From Spongilla lacustris (taxonomy: Eukaryota; Porifera; Demospongiae; Spongillida; Spongillidae), in NCBI GenBank assembly GCA_949361645.1, contig OX442430.1:3924249-3988248 (forward strand): DNA of 64,000 nt, in the 5' to 3' direction. The notes under the pieces are model-generated. The model saw only the letters and a program-made list of their open reading frames with translations, did not search any database and was not told where the DNA came from. Every line of letters begins with the position of its first letter. The first letter of the stretch is position 1. Below are positions 34,950 to 48,200 of the stretch, piece by piece. A program made the position numbers and the translations under genes.

Positions 34950-36060
34950 GGACTACTACAGATCAAAGACAACTTGTTACCCAATTTGTTTCAGGAGTAT
35001 TGGTAATTGCTATAGGAAGGTTAGCCCTTAATCCTCATTTGAAAAGACAACAGTTTGCACCACCCATTTTCATGTTAATTGGGAATGGGCTTGTGACTCA
35101 TGTACACATCTGATGCTCCTTGAAATCTTAGCGTACTACACCTTTAATTAATGTTCATGTATAGTTTACAGCCCCCTTTTAATGGGATGCAATGCCCAAG
35201 CAATACACATGTAGCTTCCATGGCACAAGGTGCACCTTGAACTGAGGCCATGCAGGCCAGGTCACCACTTAATGGCTGCATGGGAAATATGGTCAAGGTG
35301 ACTCTGATAGAAACAATAGATGTTCTTTAAGGCAAGCTATGACCACCTCGGCCATCATGCAGCTACAGTGACCACCTCAGTGTGGAGCTATGTCTCCTGA
35401 CCACTCCAAAACTTGCCTAAGCTGTTATCCAACTGGTACATGGGAAAGGCAATGGCTCTAGACTTGCCCATCACTTCTCACCTCTTCATTTAACCCCCTA
35501 GCACTATTGGAAGCGAGGGTGCCCAGGTCAATACACACTGCCAATGACACCTTGTGCTCTGATCTGGGGTGTGTTTGTGTGAAGCCTAAGATACGGAGGT
35601 ACCAGCTATAAGCTTGCCTCACCTCTTGCCACCACCTCTAAATTCCAAAAGCTACATGTATCCTTACCCGGACTGCCAACCCTGATGTAAATTAGTGATT
35701 GCTTTGATTGCTTGTGTGTGTTGTACATCTGTGATTGTGTGTGTGTATGTGCCTGCATATGTGTGTGTGTCTGTACGTGTGTGTGTTTGCAAATTCTAAG
35801 TGGTGCCCCTCATACATGGCCCCTATTTAATCTAGGGAGCTGTGCAACATACTCTGAATATTTGTATAGTAGCTCATATAGTACAAGAGCAGTGTTGAGA
35901 TTTTTTTTTTAAGTCCAGGCTTCACAAGGGTAGAAGCTTTGGAAGCCTTGCACATGTTAGCAGTGAATATTATTGCTAACCTATCACTACAGATTATGGC
36001 AGGACTGGGCCACTGGAAAGTTTACATAGACTGTGTTCACAACCAACTAGCTTGTTATTT
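34950..36060. other. Non-repetitive spacer inside the palindrome, left half only
   Basis: Sequence of ordinary complexity without a credible gene; it includes a TGTGTG-rich patch at 35,714-35,790. Its last ~150 bp (35,905-36,060: TTTGGAAGCCTTGCACATG, CTATCACTACAGATTATGGC) are repeated directly at 36,450-36,590. It is the main asymmetry between the two arms. Confidence 0.75.
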
Positions 36061-39000
36061 CTTATAGTGCAGTGCTTGTAAAGTAGTGCTATGATGCAGT
36101 AAGACTTACTGTAGTGCTATGGTGCTGTGCCTGTGAAGTGCCTTTTCACAGGCACAGCACCATAGCACTACTTCACAAGCACTGCAGTATAGCACAACTT
36201 AACAGGCACTGCACCATAGCACAACTTAACAGGCACTGCACCATAGCACAACTTAACAGGCACTGCACCATAGCACTGCTTCACAGGCACTGCAACAATA
36301 GCACTGCAAAATAGCACTTCTTGAGAAAACAGCACCATAGCAAGCACCATAGCACTACTTCATAAGCATAGCACCAAGGCACTAACAGGTGCGAAGGAAG
36401 GTATATAAAGTTGGGGGGTGCAAAAAAAGAGCTCACACAGTACAAGATCAGTCCTTCACAAAAGCAGCTTTGGAAGCCTTGCATATGGTGGCAGTGAATA
36501 TTATTGTTAACCTATCACTACAGATTATGGCAGGACAGGGCCACTGGAAAGTTTACATAGACTGAATGTTCACATACCAGCTGAATGGTAAGTGTTCAGG
36601 TTCAAATACAAATACATGTACACCAACAAATTTCCCAGCTTGAACATGTATGTTATTTAAAAAAGCACTTCACAAGCACCATAGCACTACTTCACAGGCA
36701 CAGCACCATAGCACAACATCACAGGGACTGCACCATAGCACTATTTCACACTGTGGAGGGGGGGTCCCAATGGCCCCCATACTTCTTTGCCACTGACCAT
36801 AGCACTATGTCATAAATGCAGCACCATAGCACTACTACTTCACATGCACTGCACCACACAATCAGCACCATAGCACTACACAATCAGCACCATAACACTA
36901 CACATAGCATTACACAATCAGCACCATAGCACTACACAATCAATACCCTAGCACTACACAATCAGCACCGTAGCACCACTACACTGTACTTCACAAGCAT
37001 AGCACATACCATGGCACCACACAATCAGCACCATAGCACATACCATGGCACCGTAGCACTACACAATCAGCACACATAGCACTACACAATCAGCACCATA
37101 GCACTACACAATCAGCACACATACTTTACCCATGGCATTACTTCAGCACCATAATAGGGATGGCACTACTTCACATGCACAACACCATAGCACTACATCA
37201 CATGCTTCACAAACACAGCACCATAGCATTGCTTAGCACTGCACAATATCACTACTTGATAAGTGCAGGACCATAGCACTACACAATAAGCACCACAACA
37301 CTACTTCACTAGTATAGCACCAAGCACTACTTCAGAAGGACAGCACCATCAGGCGTGTAGGAAGGTGGGGGTGCAAATAAATGAGCATGTCTATAGGCCG
37401 AGGGGGGAGGGGGGAGAGATCTGACCTATGTTTAGGATGGTGTGTGGCACCCCCCTCCCCCCTCCATTTATACTCTTATACATGGTACTGTGGAGGGGGG
37501 GGGGGGGGGGGCTATGGTCCCAATGGCCCCCATACTTCTTATGCCATTGACCATAGCACTACTTCACAAACACTGCACCATAGCATGTCATAAATGCAAC
37601 ACCATAGCACTGCACAATCAGCACCAAAGCACTACTTCACAAGCACTGCACCATACCACTACACAATTGGCACCACAGCACTACACAATTAGCACCATAG
37701 CACTGCACAATCGGCACCATAGCACTGTACAATCAGCACCATAGCACTACACAATCAACACCATAACACTACACAATCAGCACCATAGCACTACACATCA
37801 GCACCATAGCACTACACAATCAGCACCATAGCACTACACAATCAGCACCATAGCACTACACAATCAGCACCATAGCATTACACAATCAGTACCATAGAAC
37901 TACACAATCAGCACCATAGCACTACACAATCAGCACCATAGCACTACTTCACCCATGGCACTACATCAGCACTAAACAGGGATGGCACTACTTCACATGC
38001 TTCACAAACACAGCACCATAGCACTACACAATAAGCACCACAGCACCACTTCACAAGCATAGCACCATAGCACTACTTCAGAAGCACAGTGCCACCATCA
38101 GGTGTGTAGGAAGGTATTTAAAGGTGGGGGGTACAAATATATAAGCGTGTCTATAGGTTGAGGACCTGACTCAGAAATTTTAGGATGGTGTATAGCACTT
38201 CCCCCCCCCCCCCCCCCACTCCCCCCTCCATTTATACTTTTATACATCATACAGAATAAAGGTGAGGGGGGGAGGGGGGGGGCAATGCCCCCCCATGACA
38301 ATAAAATGGAGGCAATGGCCCCCATGGCCCTTGCTTCCTCGCACAAGCACTGCACCATAGCACGTCACAAGCACTGCACCGTAGCACTACTTCTGAACAA
38401 ACACTGCACCATAGCACTACTTCACAAACCATAGCACTACTTCATAAATGTAACACCATTGCACTACACAATAAACACCACAACACTACTTCACTAGTAT
38501 AGCACCAAGGCACTACTTCAGAAGGACAGCACCATCAGGCGTGTAGGAAGGTGGGGGTGCAAATAAATGAGCATGTCTATAGGCCGAGGGAGTAGGGGGG
38601 AGAGATCGGAGTTTTAGGACAGCGTGTAGCACCCCCCCCTCCCCTCCATTTATATATGGTACTGGTGGAGGGGGGTGGAGGGGGGCTATGGCCCCAATGG
38701 TACTCATACGTCCTATGCCACTGACCCATAGCATTACATGTACTTCAAAAACACTGCACCATAGCCCTACTTCATAAATGCAGCACCATAGCACTGCATA
38801 ATCAGCACCATAGCACTACACAATCAACACCCTAGCACTACACTGTACTTCACAAGCATAGCACATACCATGGCACCATAGCACCACAAAATCAGCACCA
38901 TAGCACTATACAATCAGCACCATAGCACTACACAATCAGCACACATACTTCACCCATGGCACTACTTCAGCACCATAATAGGGATGGCACTACTTCACAT

Positions 39001-40601
39001 GCACAACACCATAGCACTACTTCACATGCTTCACAAACACAGCACCACAGCATTGCTTAGCACTGCACAATATCACTACTTGATAAACGCAGCACCATAG
39101 CACTACACAATAAGCACCACAGCAAGCATAGCACCATAGCACTACTTCAGAAGCACGGTGCCACCATCAGGTGTGTAGTAAGGTATTTAAAAGTGGGGGG
39201 TACAAATAAATGTGTCTATAGGCTGAGGACCTGACATAAATTTTAGGATGGTGTATAGATCGTACTGAATAAAGGTGAGGGGGGGGGGGGGGGGGGGGCA
39301 ATACCCCTCTATGACAATAAAATGAGGGTAATGGCCCCCATGTCCCTTGCTTCCTCGCACAAGCACTGCACCATAGCACTAAGTCACAAGCACTGCACCA
39401 TAGCACTACGTCACAAGCACTGCACCATAGCACTACGTCACAAGCACTGCACCATAGCACTACATCACAAGCACTGCATCATAGCACGTCACAAGCACTG
39501 TACCATCGCACTACGTCACAAGCACTGCACCATATCAATATGCAATCAGCACCATAGCACTACTTCAAAAGCACAGAACAATAGCACTACTTCAAAAGCA
39601 CAGAACAATGGCACTACTTCACTAGTTCATAAATGCAGAGTGCCATAGCACTACACAATCAGCACCATAGCACTACTTCACCCATGGCACTACTTCAGCA
39701 CCATAACGGGTACTGCACAATAGCACTACTTCACAAGCACAACACTATAGCACTACTTTACAAGCACAGTAACAGCACTTCTTATAACTGGCACTGCACC
39801 ATAGCACTAGTTTGTGTTGCTAACGTTGTGCAAAGAAGGCAGCAAGACTTATAGTACATGTAGTATACAGTAAGGCTTAGCAATCGTACTTGTCCCCGGA
39901 AAGCCTTTTCCTAAATGAATCAATCACCACCCTCCTGATGTCTGCGATGTATTATAATGTGGCTATGAGTGCGTACGTACCGAGTTGGCACGAGAGTTCA
40001 CGTGCATTGCACGATCGCCTCAATTACTTGTTAACTTTACTTCGCTAATCGCTAGTTGTAAAGTCAAAGCCAGCCGTAACGAGATTGTTTCCACTTTAAT
40101 TTCCAGCAACTTAAGCAAAAGTGGTACTGGGTCTTTGGGGCGGAGAATAGGCGGAACCAGATATAAATTGCAATTCATGTGCTCGGAAGAACGGGAAGCG
40201 CGTTAAGATACATTGGTGGCGCGAATGGAGCGGGAAATATGCACTAACTTTGCACTGCCATATTACCGTAACGGATAATATACAAATCAACGATCTGAAC
40301 AACTCAATAGCTACAGGACTTCACTATGTATGTTCCGAATTTGACGCGTTTTCAACACTCGCACCTCGAGAAATGTGGATTTCTAACCCGCGGGGTTAAC
40401 GAATGCTGTACCCGCTGCACGGAAAATACGTAGATTACAAAAATCGATTTCCACAGAGAGAAATGGTGTGGAAACAAGTGTACGAAATTTGAAAGGAAAA
40501 GGTTGTACCGTTGCGAAGATGTGCTGTTAAGTGTAACGTGCAATTTTTATAGTGATAAAATTATAACCCCACAAGCCCGATTTTGCTAGACACTGTCCCA
40601 T

Positions 40602-40996
40602 ATATATATATACACCTTGTGCCCAGTCCCTCACTAGAACATCGATCAGATGGGCAAATGTGATCCATTTTGGCAAAAATGACAATAAGGTCAGGGTATG
40701 CCCAAAAAACACCTGGTTTGTAATGCAAAAGGAGTTACATGCACATATTTGAACTAAAACTTCAGTCATGTAGCTGTCCATGAGTGAATTGATATCCAAA
40801 CCAAAGTAAGAATAACTTTAGAAGTCTGTGTTGAATTTGTTATTAACCTGTTACTAGGACAACAGACTGTCCCCAGACCCAGTTATTGAGCAGTCATAAC
40901 GTTATTAAACGTGGAAGAAGAGTCTTATCTTTTGTGCTTGTACATGTTCAGAATATTACATTGCACATGATACAAACATGTTTAGAAGAAAAGAGT
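40602..40996. other. Gap between palindrome and SUPT5H 3' end
   Basis: It starts in TATATATATATA. No gene seen. It should contain the SUPT5H 3' UTR (transcribed leftwards from 40,997). A TTAATAACG-type AT-rich stretch near 40,890-40,905 could serve 3' end formation, but no canonical AATAAA is obvious. Confidence 0.55.
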
Positions 40997-42228
40997 TCAG
41001 CGATTGCGAGGAACTAATTTCCCTAAGCTGCTAAGGCCAATGATCTTAAGAGATGAGTCTGAATCAACTTTCACAATGCCATCTCCTTCATCAATGTTAA
41101 TCAGTGTTCCGTTAAGTCCCTTGTTCGAACCTTCAATGACCTTCACCTATAAATTAGAAAATCAATAACCACCTGAGTACAACAACACATGTATGTACAT
41201 TTATGGGACAGCTTCCGAGAATTTTCAACACTTCATACTATACTGGTCATTTCTTTGCATTTTTGGAGTCTTGCACTTGTTCTGTGCCAGTATTACAACA
41301 TACCCACCGGGTTCAAACCCACTATACTTTTGGGTAGGAGTGAACAAATCACTTCAAATTCGGTTCATAGGTAGCGAGGTCCTGGACTGTTCTGTCCATT
41401 AATTTGTATGCCGTCCATTCCAGAGATACAGTTGAAAAAGTATGTACAAGTTTTCCCACTTGATTCAAGCCAATGATACAATCATCACTGCCTCCCCATA
41501 CAATAAGCGGGATGCAATTTGACCAAAGCATTGGCGCGAATCAAGTGCAAAAATGTGCACGTAGTTTGTTCAACTGCATCTCTGTAACGGATGGCATAAA
41601 AATCAACAAACAGAAAAGGACCTCTCCCTACCTACATACTAGTATATATATATGTACTTGGATTTCCTTTCAAGTTTCATATGTTCCAACACCATCTCTC
41701 TATGTGGAAATCATCGATTTTGGTGCTCTAATTATTTTCTGTGCGGTGAGTGTAAAGATCGCTAACCCAACGGGTTAGTATTTCCCATTTCTCCATGTAC
41801 AAGCCTTGAAAACGCGTCTGATTCGGGATCTAAATAGAGGAGTTCCTGTTTGATTTGTGCCAATGCTTTGGCCAAATCACATCCCGCTCAGCGTATTGGG
41901 AGGGAGTGATTATCACTGGTGTGAATCAAGTGGGAAAACTTGCATGTAGTTTGTCTCAACTGTATCTTCATAATGGATGACACGAACAGAACAGGTATCG
42001 GTCTCCTCTATGTAATGTACACCCCAAATCGTACGAGGAGAAATGGGTTAGCGATCTTTGCACTCATGTCATGGAAAATAATTACAGCACCAAAATCGAT
42101 TTCCATATAGAGAGATGATGTGGAAACAAGTGTATGAAATTTGAGAAAATGTTGTACCATTATAAAATATATACTGTTTTATTCAACGTAATTTAAAACC
42201 CAGAAGGGTGATTTTGCTGCAAACTGTC

Positions 42229-42287
<59 letters not shown>

Positions 42288-45200
42288 CATGCAATATGAA
42301 GTTTTCTCGGAAACTGTCCAAACCCAATAAGTACATGTACATGTGTATAATAACAGAATTTAAGAATTTATATTTTCATCAGCAAACAATAATAACCATG
42401 CTCAATATTTGTGGTAGATGCTCTGTTGTCATTAATATATCACATGCCCCTAATAATCAACAGCCATGTAGCCAGCCATACCTTATCTCCTTTTTGTGGG
42501 GCAACAGGATCTAACCATCGAACAGGAACATCTACATCCTTCCCATCATCATAGAAGTAGACACTTGCACTCTTTCCAACAACGTGCCTTGCAACACCAC
42601 ATTTTCCAACTATACCAGTTTCCTGTTAATTAAAATGGCCAATTTCATACATGTACTTAATATATAGCCAAGATAACAGAAATCAAAGTACATTAATTAC
42701 ACAAAAGAAAAACCTCAGAACACAGTGATAATAATCGGTTTCCTCTACATGTATGTAGATGTGTAAGTTGGTTTTAAAGGTGTTGAAATTCTCACTATTC
42801 ATGTTATATTGCAGGAAATCATTGTAGATGAAATAACTTTCAAAAGTTAGTAAGCGTAACTGCACACCTGACTACATGTACATGTATAACAGTGTCCTAC
42901 ATGTAGATTAAGAACTTTTCTCGTAGATGTCTGTCCAGAGACTAGAGATTAAAAGCATATTTTTCAGAACCAAAACAAGAATATCCCTGAAACCTTTAGT
43001 ACAAGAACAAGTGCATTAACATAAAGTTATATTTATGTAAAATAAAATTGGGGTGTTTTAGTTATAAATCACGGTGCATTTATAACAAAGCAGCAAAGGA
43101 AGGAATCTTGAAGTACATTCGGACAAGTGCAAACATAAGACTGCACACATACAGTGTAAGCACAAAAAAGCACAAACTACAAAACACATAAGGCACATGG
43201 GCAACAAACAAATACGTACACGTATTTTCAGTTATGGAACACAATTGAGAAAAGGTTCAACTTATCATTAATAGCATTACTACCATGTTAACTGTAGATT
43301 AATCAGTAATTTTGATTCTAGCCATCAAGTGTGCAATGATTGTGATTGGCTAATATTTATTTTTTAAAATTGGTAGGAACCCTGTAGATATGTATTAAAT
43401 CATTAGTGAAAATACCCCTGGTAATTAAAATGAAAATAATCCAGTGTAATGTATCATCACAATGTCATGAAGAAATTTATATGATCTTGGATCAACATGC
43501 ACATCCGCAGTTTCACCACAGTATAAATTTATCTATATACACTTCCATGATTTTATACCTGTTTAGGGTCAAGTTACACAAGCAATTATGTAAATTTAAA
43601 TTTGGTACTGCGTCAATTTTTTCCCCTACTCTAAAGGTTAGCACGTTCCGCTTACATGGATTGAGTCGATGTGCAAAGCCCATATGAATATATTTCACTC
43701 AATCCCAACTTTAGTCTAAACTGTGAATTTTAAGAATTGAACAGAAATCATTCAGGAAAAGTTGTATGGAATATATTATATATATACCCCATAGAAACCT
43801 ATTTCAGTGTGAAGAATATCTACATGTACACATGGTAACAAATTAAATCCTAAAAGTTGCATTTAAAGAATTACATGTAATCATTTTATGATTGAAAAAT
43901 TCAATTCCTAAATAGTGGTAAAATCAGGGGCAAACTTTAGTAAGTTGACTGCGATATTACACCTTCATTTGACTGCCTCACATCGCAATACATATGTACT
44001 TCCTTGATGCTGTCGTTGACTTTTAAATAATGTATGTTATTTAGTCCATTTCACGCCAGCCTTTCTTCCATGCCTTTGTAATTCTATATAAGGCTTCTTC
44101 ATTGGGAGGCCATTGGCAATCTCTCTCTCTCCCCCCCCCCCCCCTTGCCAATTAGGGGAATTTAAAATTTTAGGAATCGAGAGTTACGGGAGTAACTCTC
44201 ATATAGGATTTGTATACCACCAACTTTCTCAGAGAGAATGTTTTTTATATCTTGTGATATCATACAAATCAATGCAGTTAGACACTTTACCAAAGGTGCA
44301 CCTTCATAGAGAATGCTTCATTCCCTTTTACTTGGTTAAATGTAGCTACAAAAATCAAAACTCAAAAAGATTCAGAAAACAAGGTGCCTCAAATGATATA
44401 CACATGTACATGTGTAATTGTAATTGTTATGCAAGTTTCAGTGATAAAGGCTGATTTCACCTACATGTACTTCAATCCATTTTCATACATACATGTATAC
44501 AGTGCTTATTGTTGCTAACTCCATGTGGTTGCAAAATGGTACACTGAACACTATTAAAATGGGTGCACAAATACACACTTTATGAAGTCACAGAGTGCCA
44601 GCACATAGTAATCTTAGCTTAAAAACATGAACCAACGATAACACACGAGATACATTGTTTGTACATGTACATGTACATGCAAATATTCACAATGCCTTAC
44701 ATGATATCCATCTTTGACCACTACTTCAATGTCTGGAGGCAGCTGTGCATCTGAGGCTATGTACAAATTTTTTTTGTGCACATTAATAGCAAGAATACAA
44801 TACATGTATGCAAATGATTAATAATGAATTTTATGCAACACAGCCATTGAAAGTCATAAGGTGCAAAAATAATAATATATGCTTCCAATGGCTTACATGT
44901 ACCAACATCAGGGCTGCCAGGGGTCCTTGGGCTATAATCGATGCCACCACCAGGTGTCAGAGGGCTGACACCAACTGGCGAAGGAGTTGTGTATTCAGAT
45001 GAGTACACAGAAGCTGGGTAGGGTGCTGGGTAATGCGATGATGGAGCATTAGCCGGTGAATCAGGAGTAGTAGTGTATGGGCTTGGAGTGGCTGGATTAT
45101 CATAACCAGACGAACTTCCCGGAGTTGTTGGATTTGCAAATGGCTGGTAATGCAGGTGAAAACTTTCTTGAATACAATGCAGGCATTTAACAAATTCCAG

Positions 45201-48200
45201 TGTGCCATATCAGTTCACACATTAAAATTCATCCCCATACATGTAGATCCTCTGTTACATGACTGATGGCTACATGTAGCTAATTACAATGCTGAGTAAC
45301 TAGACGTATATATTTATTTAAGGCTCTGCATCATTTATTACACATGCTGTTTTGTTGATTTGTTCATTCTCTATCAGGTTTAAAATAAATCTCCAACCAA
45401 CGTTTTGAATACATGTACATGTTACTGTAGTAGCAAGGACAAGTGGTCTCTGCCAGGTTGATGCATGTTGATGCTCTCCACACATTATTCAACCAATGCT
45501 GTACTACACATTACCATTACAGATTCACACATGCCCTTTACTTACAGCAGGAGATGGAGCTGAAGAGTCAAAGAAGTAATCATCAGGTCTGCAAAGAATG
45601 GTATCATTTTATAACATAATACATCTCAGTACAGTACAATAATGATTAAATACATGTACATACATGTACATACAGATACATATGACGATATAAAATCTGC
45701 ACTGCCTAAAGCATACCTGGCCGGTGTGTTGGAAACACTTGGATCCCACGCACTTCCACCATGTGAAGGGGTCCGCGATGGGTCATAAGAAGGCGTCATA
45801 TAACCACTAGCTCCATGACTAGGAGTACGGCTGCCTATGATTCAAGCAATATGACAAATGGACAGTACAAGCACTTGGTTAATTTTATTACAAGCCCAAC
45901 CTTCTTGCATGGGTGTCTGAGACCCGTACATAGGAGTCCTCGATCCAGCTCCATGCATGGGAGTCATACTTCCATATGAAGGAGTCATACTGCCCACCAT
46001 GGGAGTCTGTGCACCAAATGATGGTGTGCGACCCCACGAAGAACTCGTACTTCCACGCTCCTGGCCACTGAAGCCATAGAGGAATGAAACACACATGACT
46101 TAGCAGTAACCTGTTCAAAATATAAACTGAATACTATCAAATGTTGTTATATTTAAAAATATTATATACACGTACACACAGCATAACATTCAGTAACAAC
46201 GGTGCACTATTAAAAATAACAATAATCACATAACAGTTATGCTATGGTGTGCCTTTGTAACTGAATATTATGTCGTGTGCACAGGCATATAATAATTTTT
46301 ATATGCAACTGCCCTATCTCCATAAATGGATATAAAAGTCCAAACTGTATGCCCACTTATTTCAGGTTTATATTATATTAGCCCACATAATATTACATAT
46401 GTACAGTGGTACGTAACTGTACATTGTATATGTACATGTGCATTAAACATAAGTTCGATGTCAAATACTCACGTGATTTGTAGAAGCCTTGTTCGATCAA
46501 CTGAAATTGTCTTGCAGCTAGTATGCAGTTCAACACGCGCAGTTGTTTCTGTAGCATCCTTCACAATTCCAACATATCCTTTGTATGGGCCCATTACAAT
46601 ACGAACAGTCTTTCCAATCCAGCTAGTGTCTCGTCCCCCTTTGCCTTTAAAACCTCCTCTGTCGCCACCTCCACCTCCACCACCTCCACCACCACCTCCT
46701 TGCCCTGCTTGCCCTGAGTGTATATACCAGAAAGCATTGTAGTAATAAAATGTACAACATGTACATGTACCACTCATGCAGGATGCTGGTAACAATTAGC
46801 AATCAGAATGAGCAAGTTGTATGAAAATGAAAACTTATTTGGAAAGTGACCTTTAATGCATATACATGCACATGTAATTGTAATCCAGCCTTATTTATCA
46901 ACTCATCCAGGAATGATACATGTACACATATGTATTTGGACTTCCTTGTTACATATCTACACACAGTTACACAAGTACATCTACATCCCACACAGTGCAA
47001 AAAAAACAACACACCCCCTATTTCCTTGCCTCAATTTGATTACAATCATGACATAAATTCTGTGTTTTTATTTATTAGATCACAAAAACAAGTTACCATA
47101 CACTTAGGGATAAAAATTCTTGCCTCGATGAGGTGCAGGGCTTGACAGCCTTGGAGACTGTGGTATGGGAGGGGCAAATGCTGCAGCTTTCTACAAAAAG
47201 AGAAATGTACATGTATATAAATGACACCACAATCTTTCAGTCTTCCCATCATTTTGTATCTTTAAAGGTGGACCAATAGAGCTTAGGGTATATTTAAGCA
47301 ATCAACATAAAAATCCCATTCAGCTTGTTACAGCCCATCGAAGATTGCCTCTGAGTATTTACGACTTTGAATTGGCTCTTGACAACCATCCCCATCACCA
47401 CCACATGAATAGTTTATCTCAACTGATGGCAATTGCTGAATTCTATTCTAAGTTACACGTATACTAAGTAGCTAAGTTGGTGCAATGACATAATTACAAC
47501 AAACTGCACAAATGACGTACATTGCTGACACTATTTTGTGAGTAGATACATGTACATACACGTATGCAGATGTTTGCATTTAATATTCCTCAGGACTATC
47601 TTATTAACTGAGACAGACCTTTTAGGGTACAGTAAATCAGTTTCATCATTTGAGAAGAATTATACAGATCACAGAGATCAGGAAGTCGAACGCAAAAAAA
47701 AACCCATAAGTTTATACTCCTTTCCCACAGATTTGAGATTTTTAACAGAGTTACATTGTAATTAAAAAGGGATTTTAAAAAGGGATTTGCAATCATCTAT
47801 TAACTAAGAAGCTAAAGCTTTAGCAATAGTGTTTGCTTGCAAGAAAGCACAAAGAGGGATACCTAATTGGAGTTTATCCACTCTACAATACATGCCCTTA
47901 CAAATCAACTATTTAACTGGCCAATACAGTTGTGTATTCCATATAAAACTAACTTACTGCGACACTGCTCATTCCGCCTGCAAGCTCAACATGTTTTGCC
48001 TTAGCAACAATCATTCCACTGTTCTCCACCATATTGCGTGCTTGTATAAAGATATTGCCTCGGTAGACGTATCTAATCTCTCCTTGCTTTCCCTACGAAC
48101 ACCATAAATAATTCCAATTAGTTGATAACAAAATACAAAAAATAAAAATAAACATGAAGACCATAAAACGTAATACACATACCAAATGAGGACCATCAAC

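Larger units (their letters stand above)
31773..40601. repeat. Giant ~8.8 kb palindrome: unique-sequence arms around inverted satellite arrays
   Basis: The left terminus ATGGGACAGTGTCCAGCAAA (31,773) is answered in inverted orientation at 40,601 (TTTGCTAGACACTGTCCCAT). The outer ~800 bp arms (31,773-32,570 and 39,800-40,601) are nearly identical reverse complements, including the antisense 'open frames' 32,388-31,975 and 39,985-40,206. Inside, both halves contain arrays of GTAGTGCTATGGTGC-based units in opposite orientation, with C/G-tract modules interspersed in mirrored order. The symmetry centre lies near 36,140, where a perfect-looking short hairpin occurs (GGTGCTGTGCCTGTGAA .. TTCACAGGCACAGCACC). 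The left half also carries ~1.1 kb of non-repetitive sequence (34,950-36,060) that the right half lacks. The TATATA flanks suggest insertion in a TA microsatellite. There is no transposase. Confidence 0.9.

Noticed and set aside
32831..39648. Repetitive peptides such as RHKHCTIAL or CSACDVVLW in the palindrome
   Set aside because: They are translations of 27-bp satellite units, open in several frames on both strands, without any coding signal.
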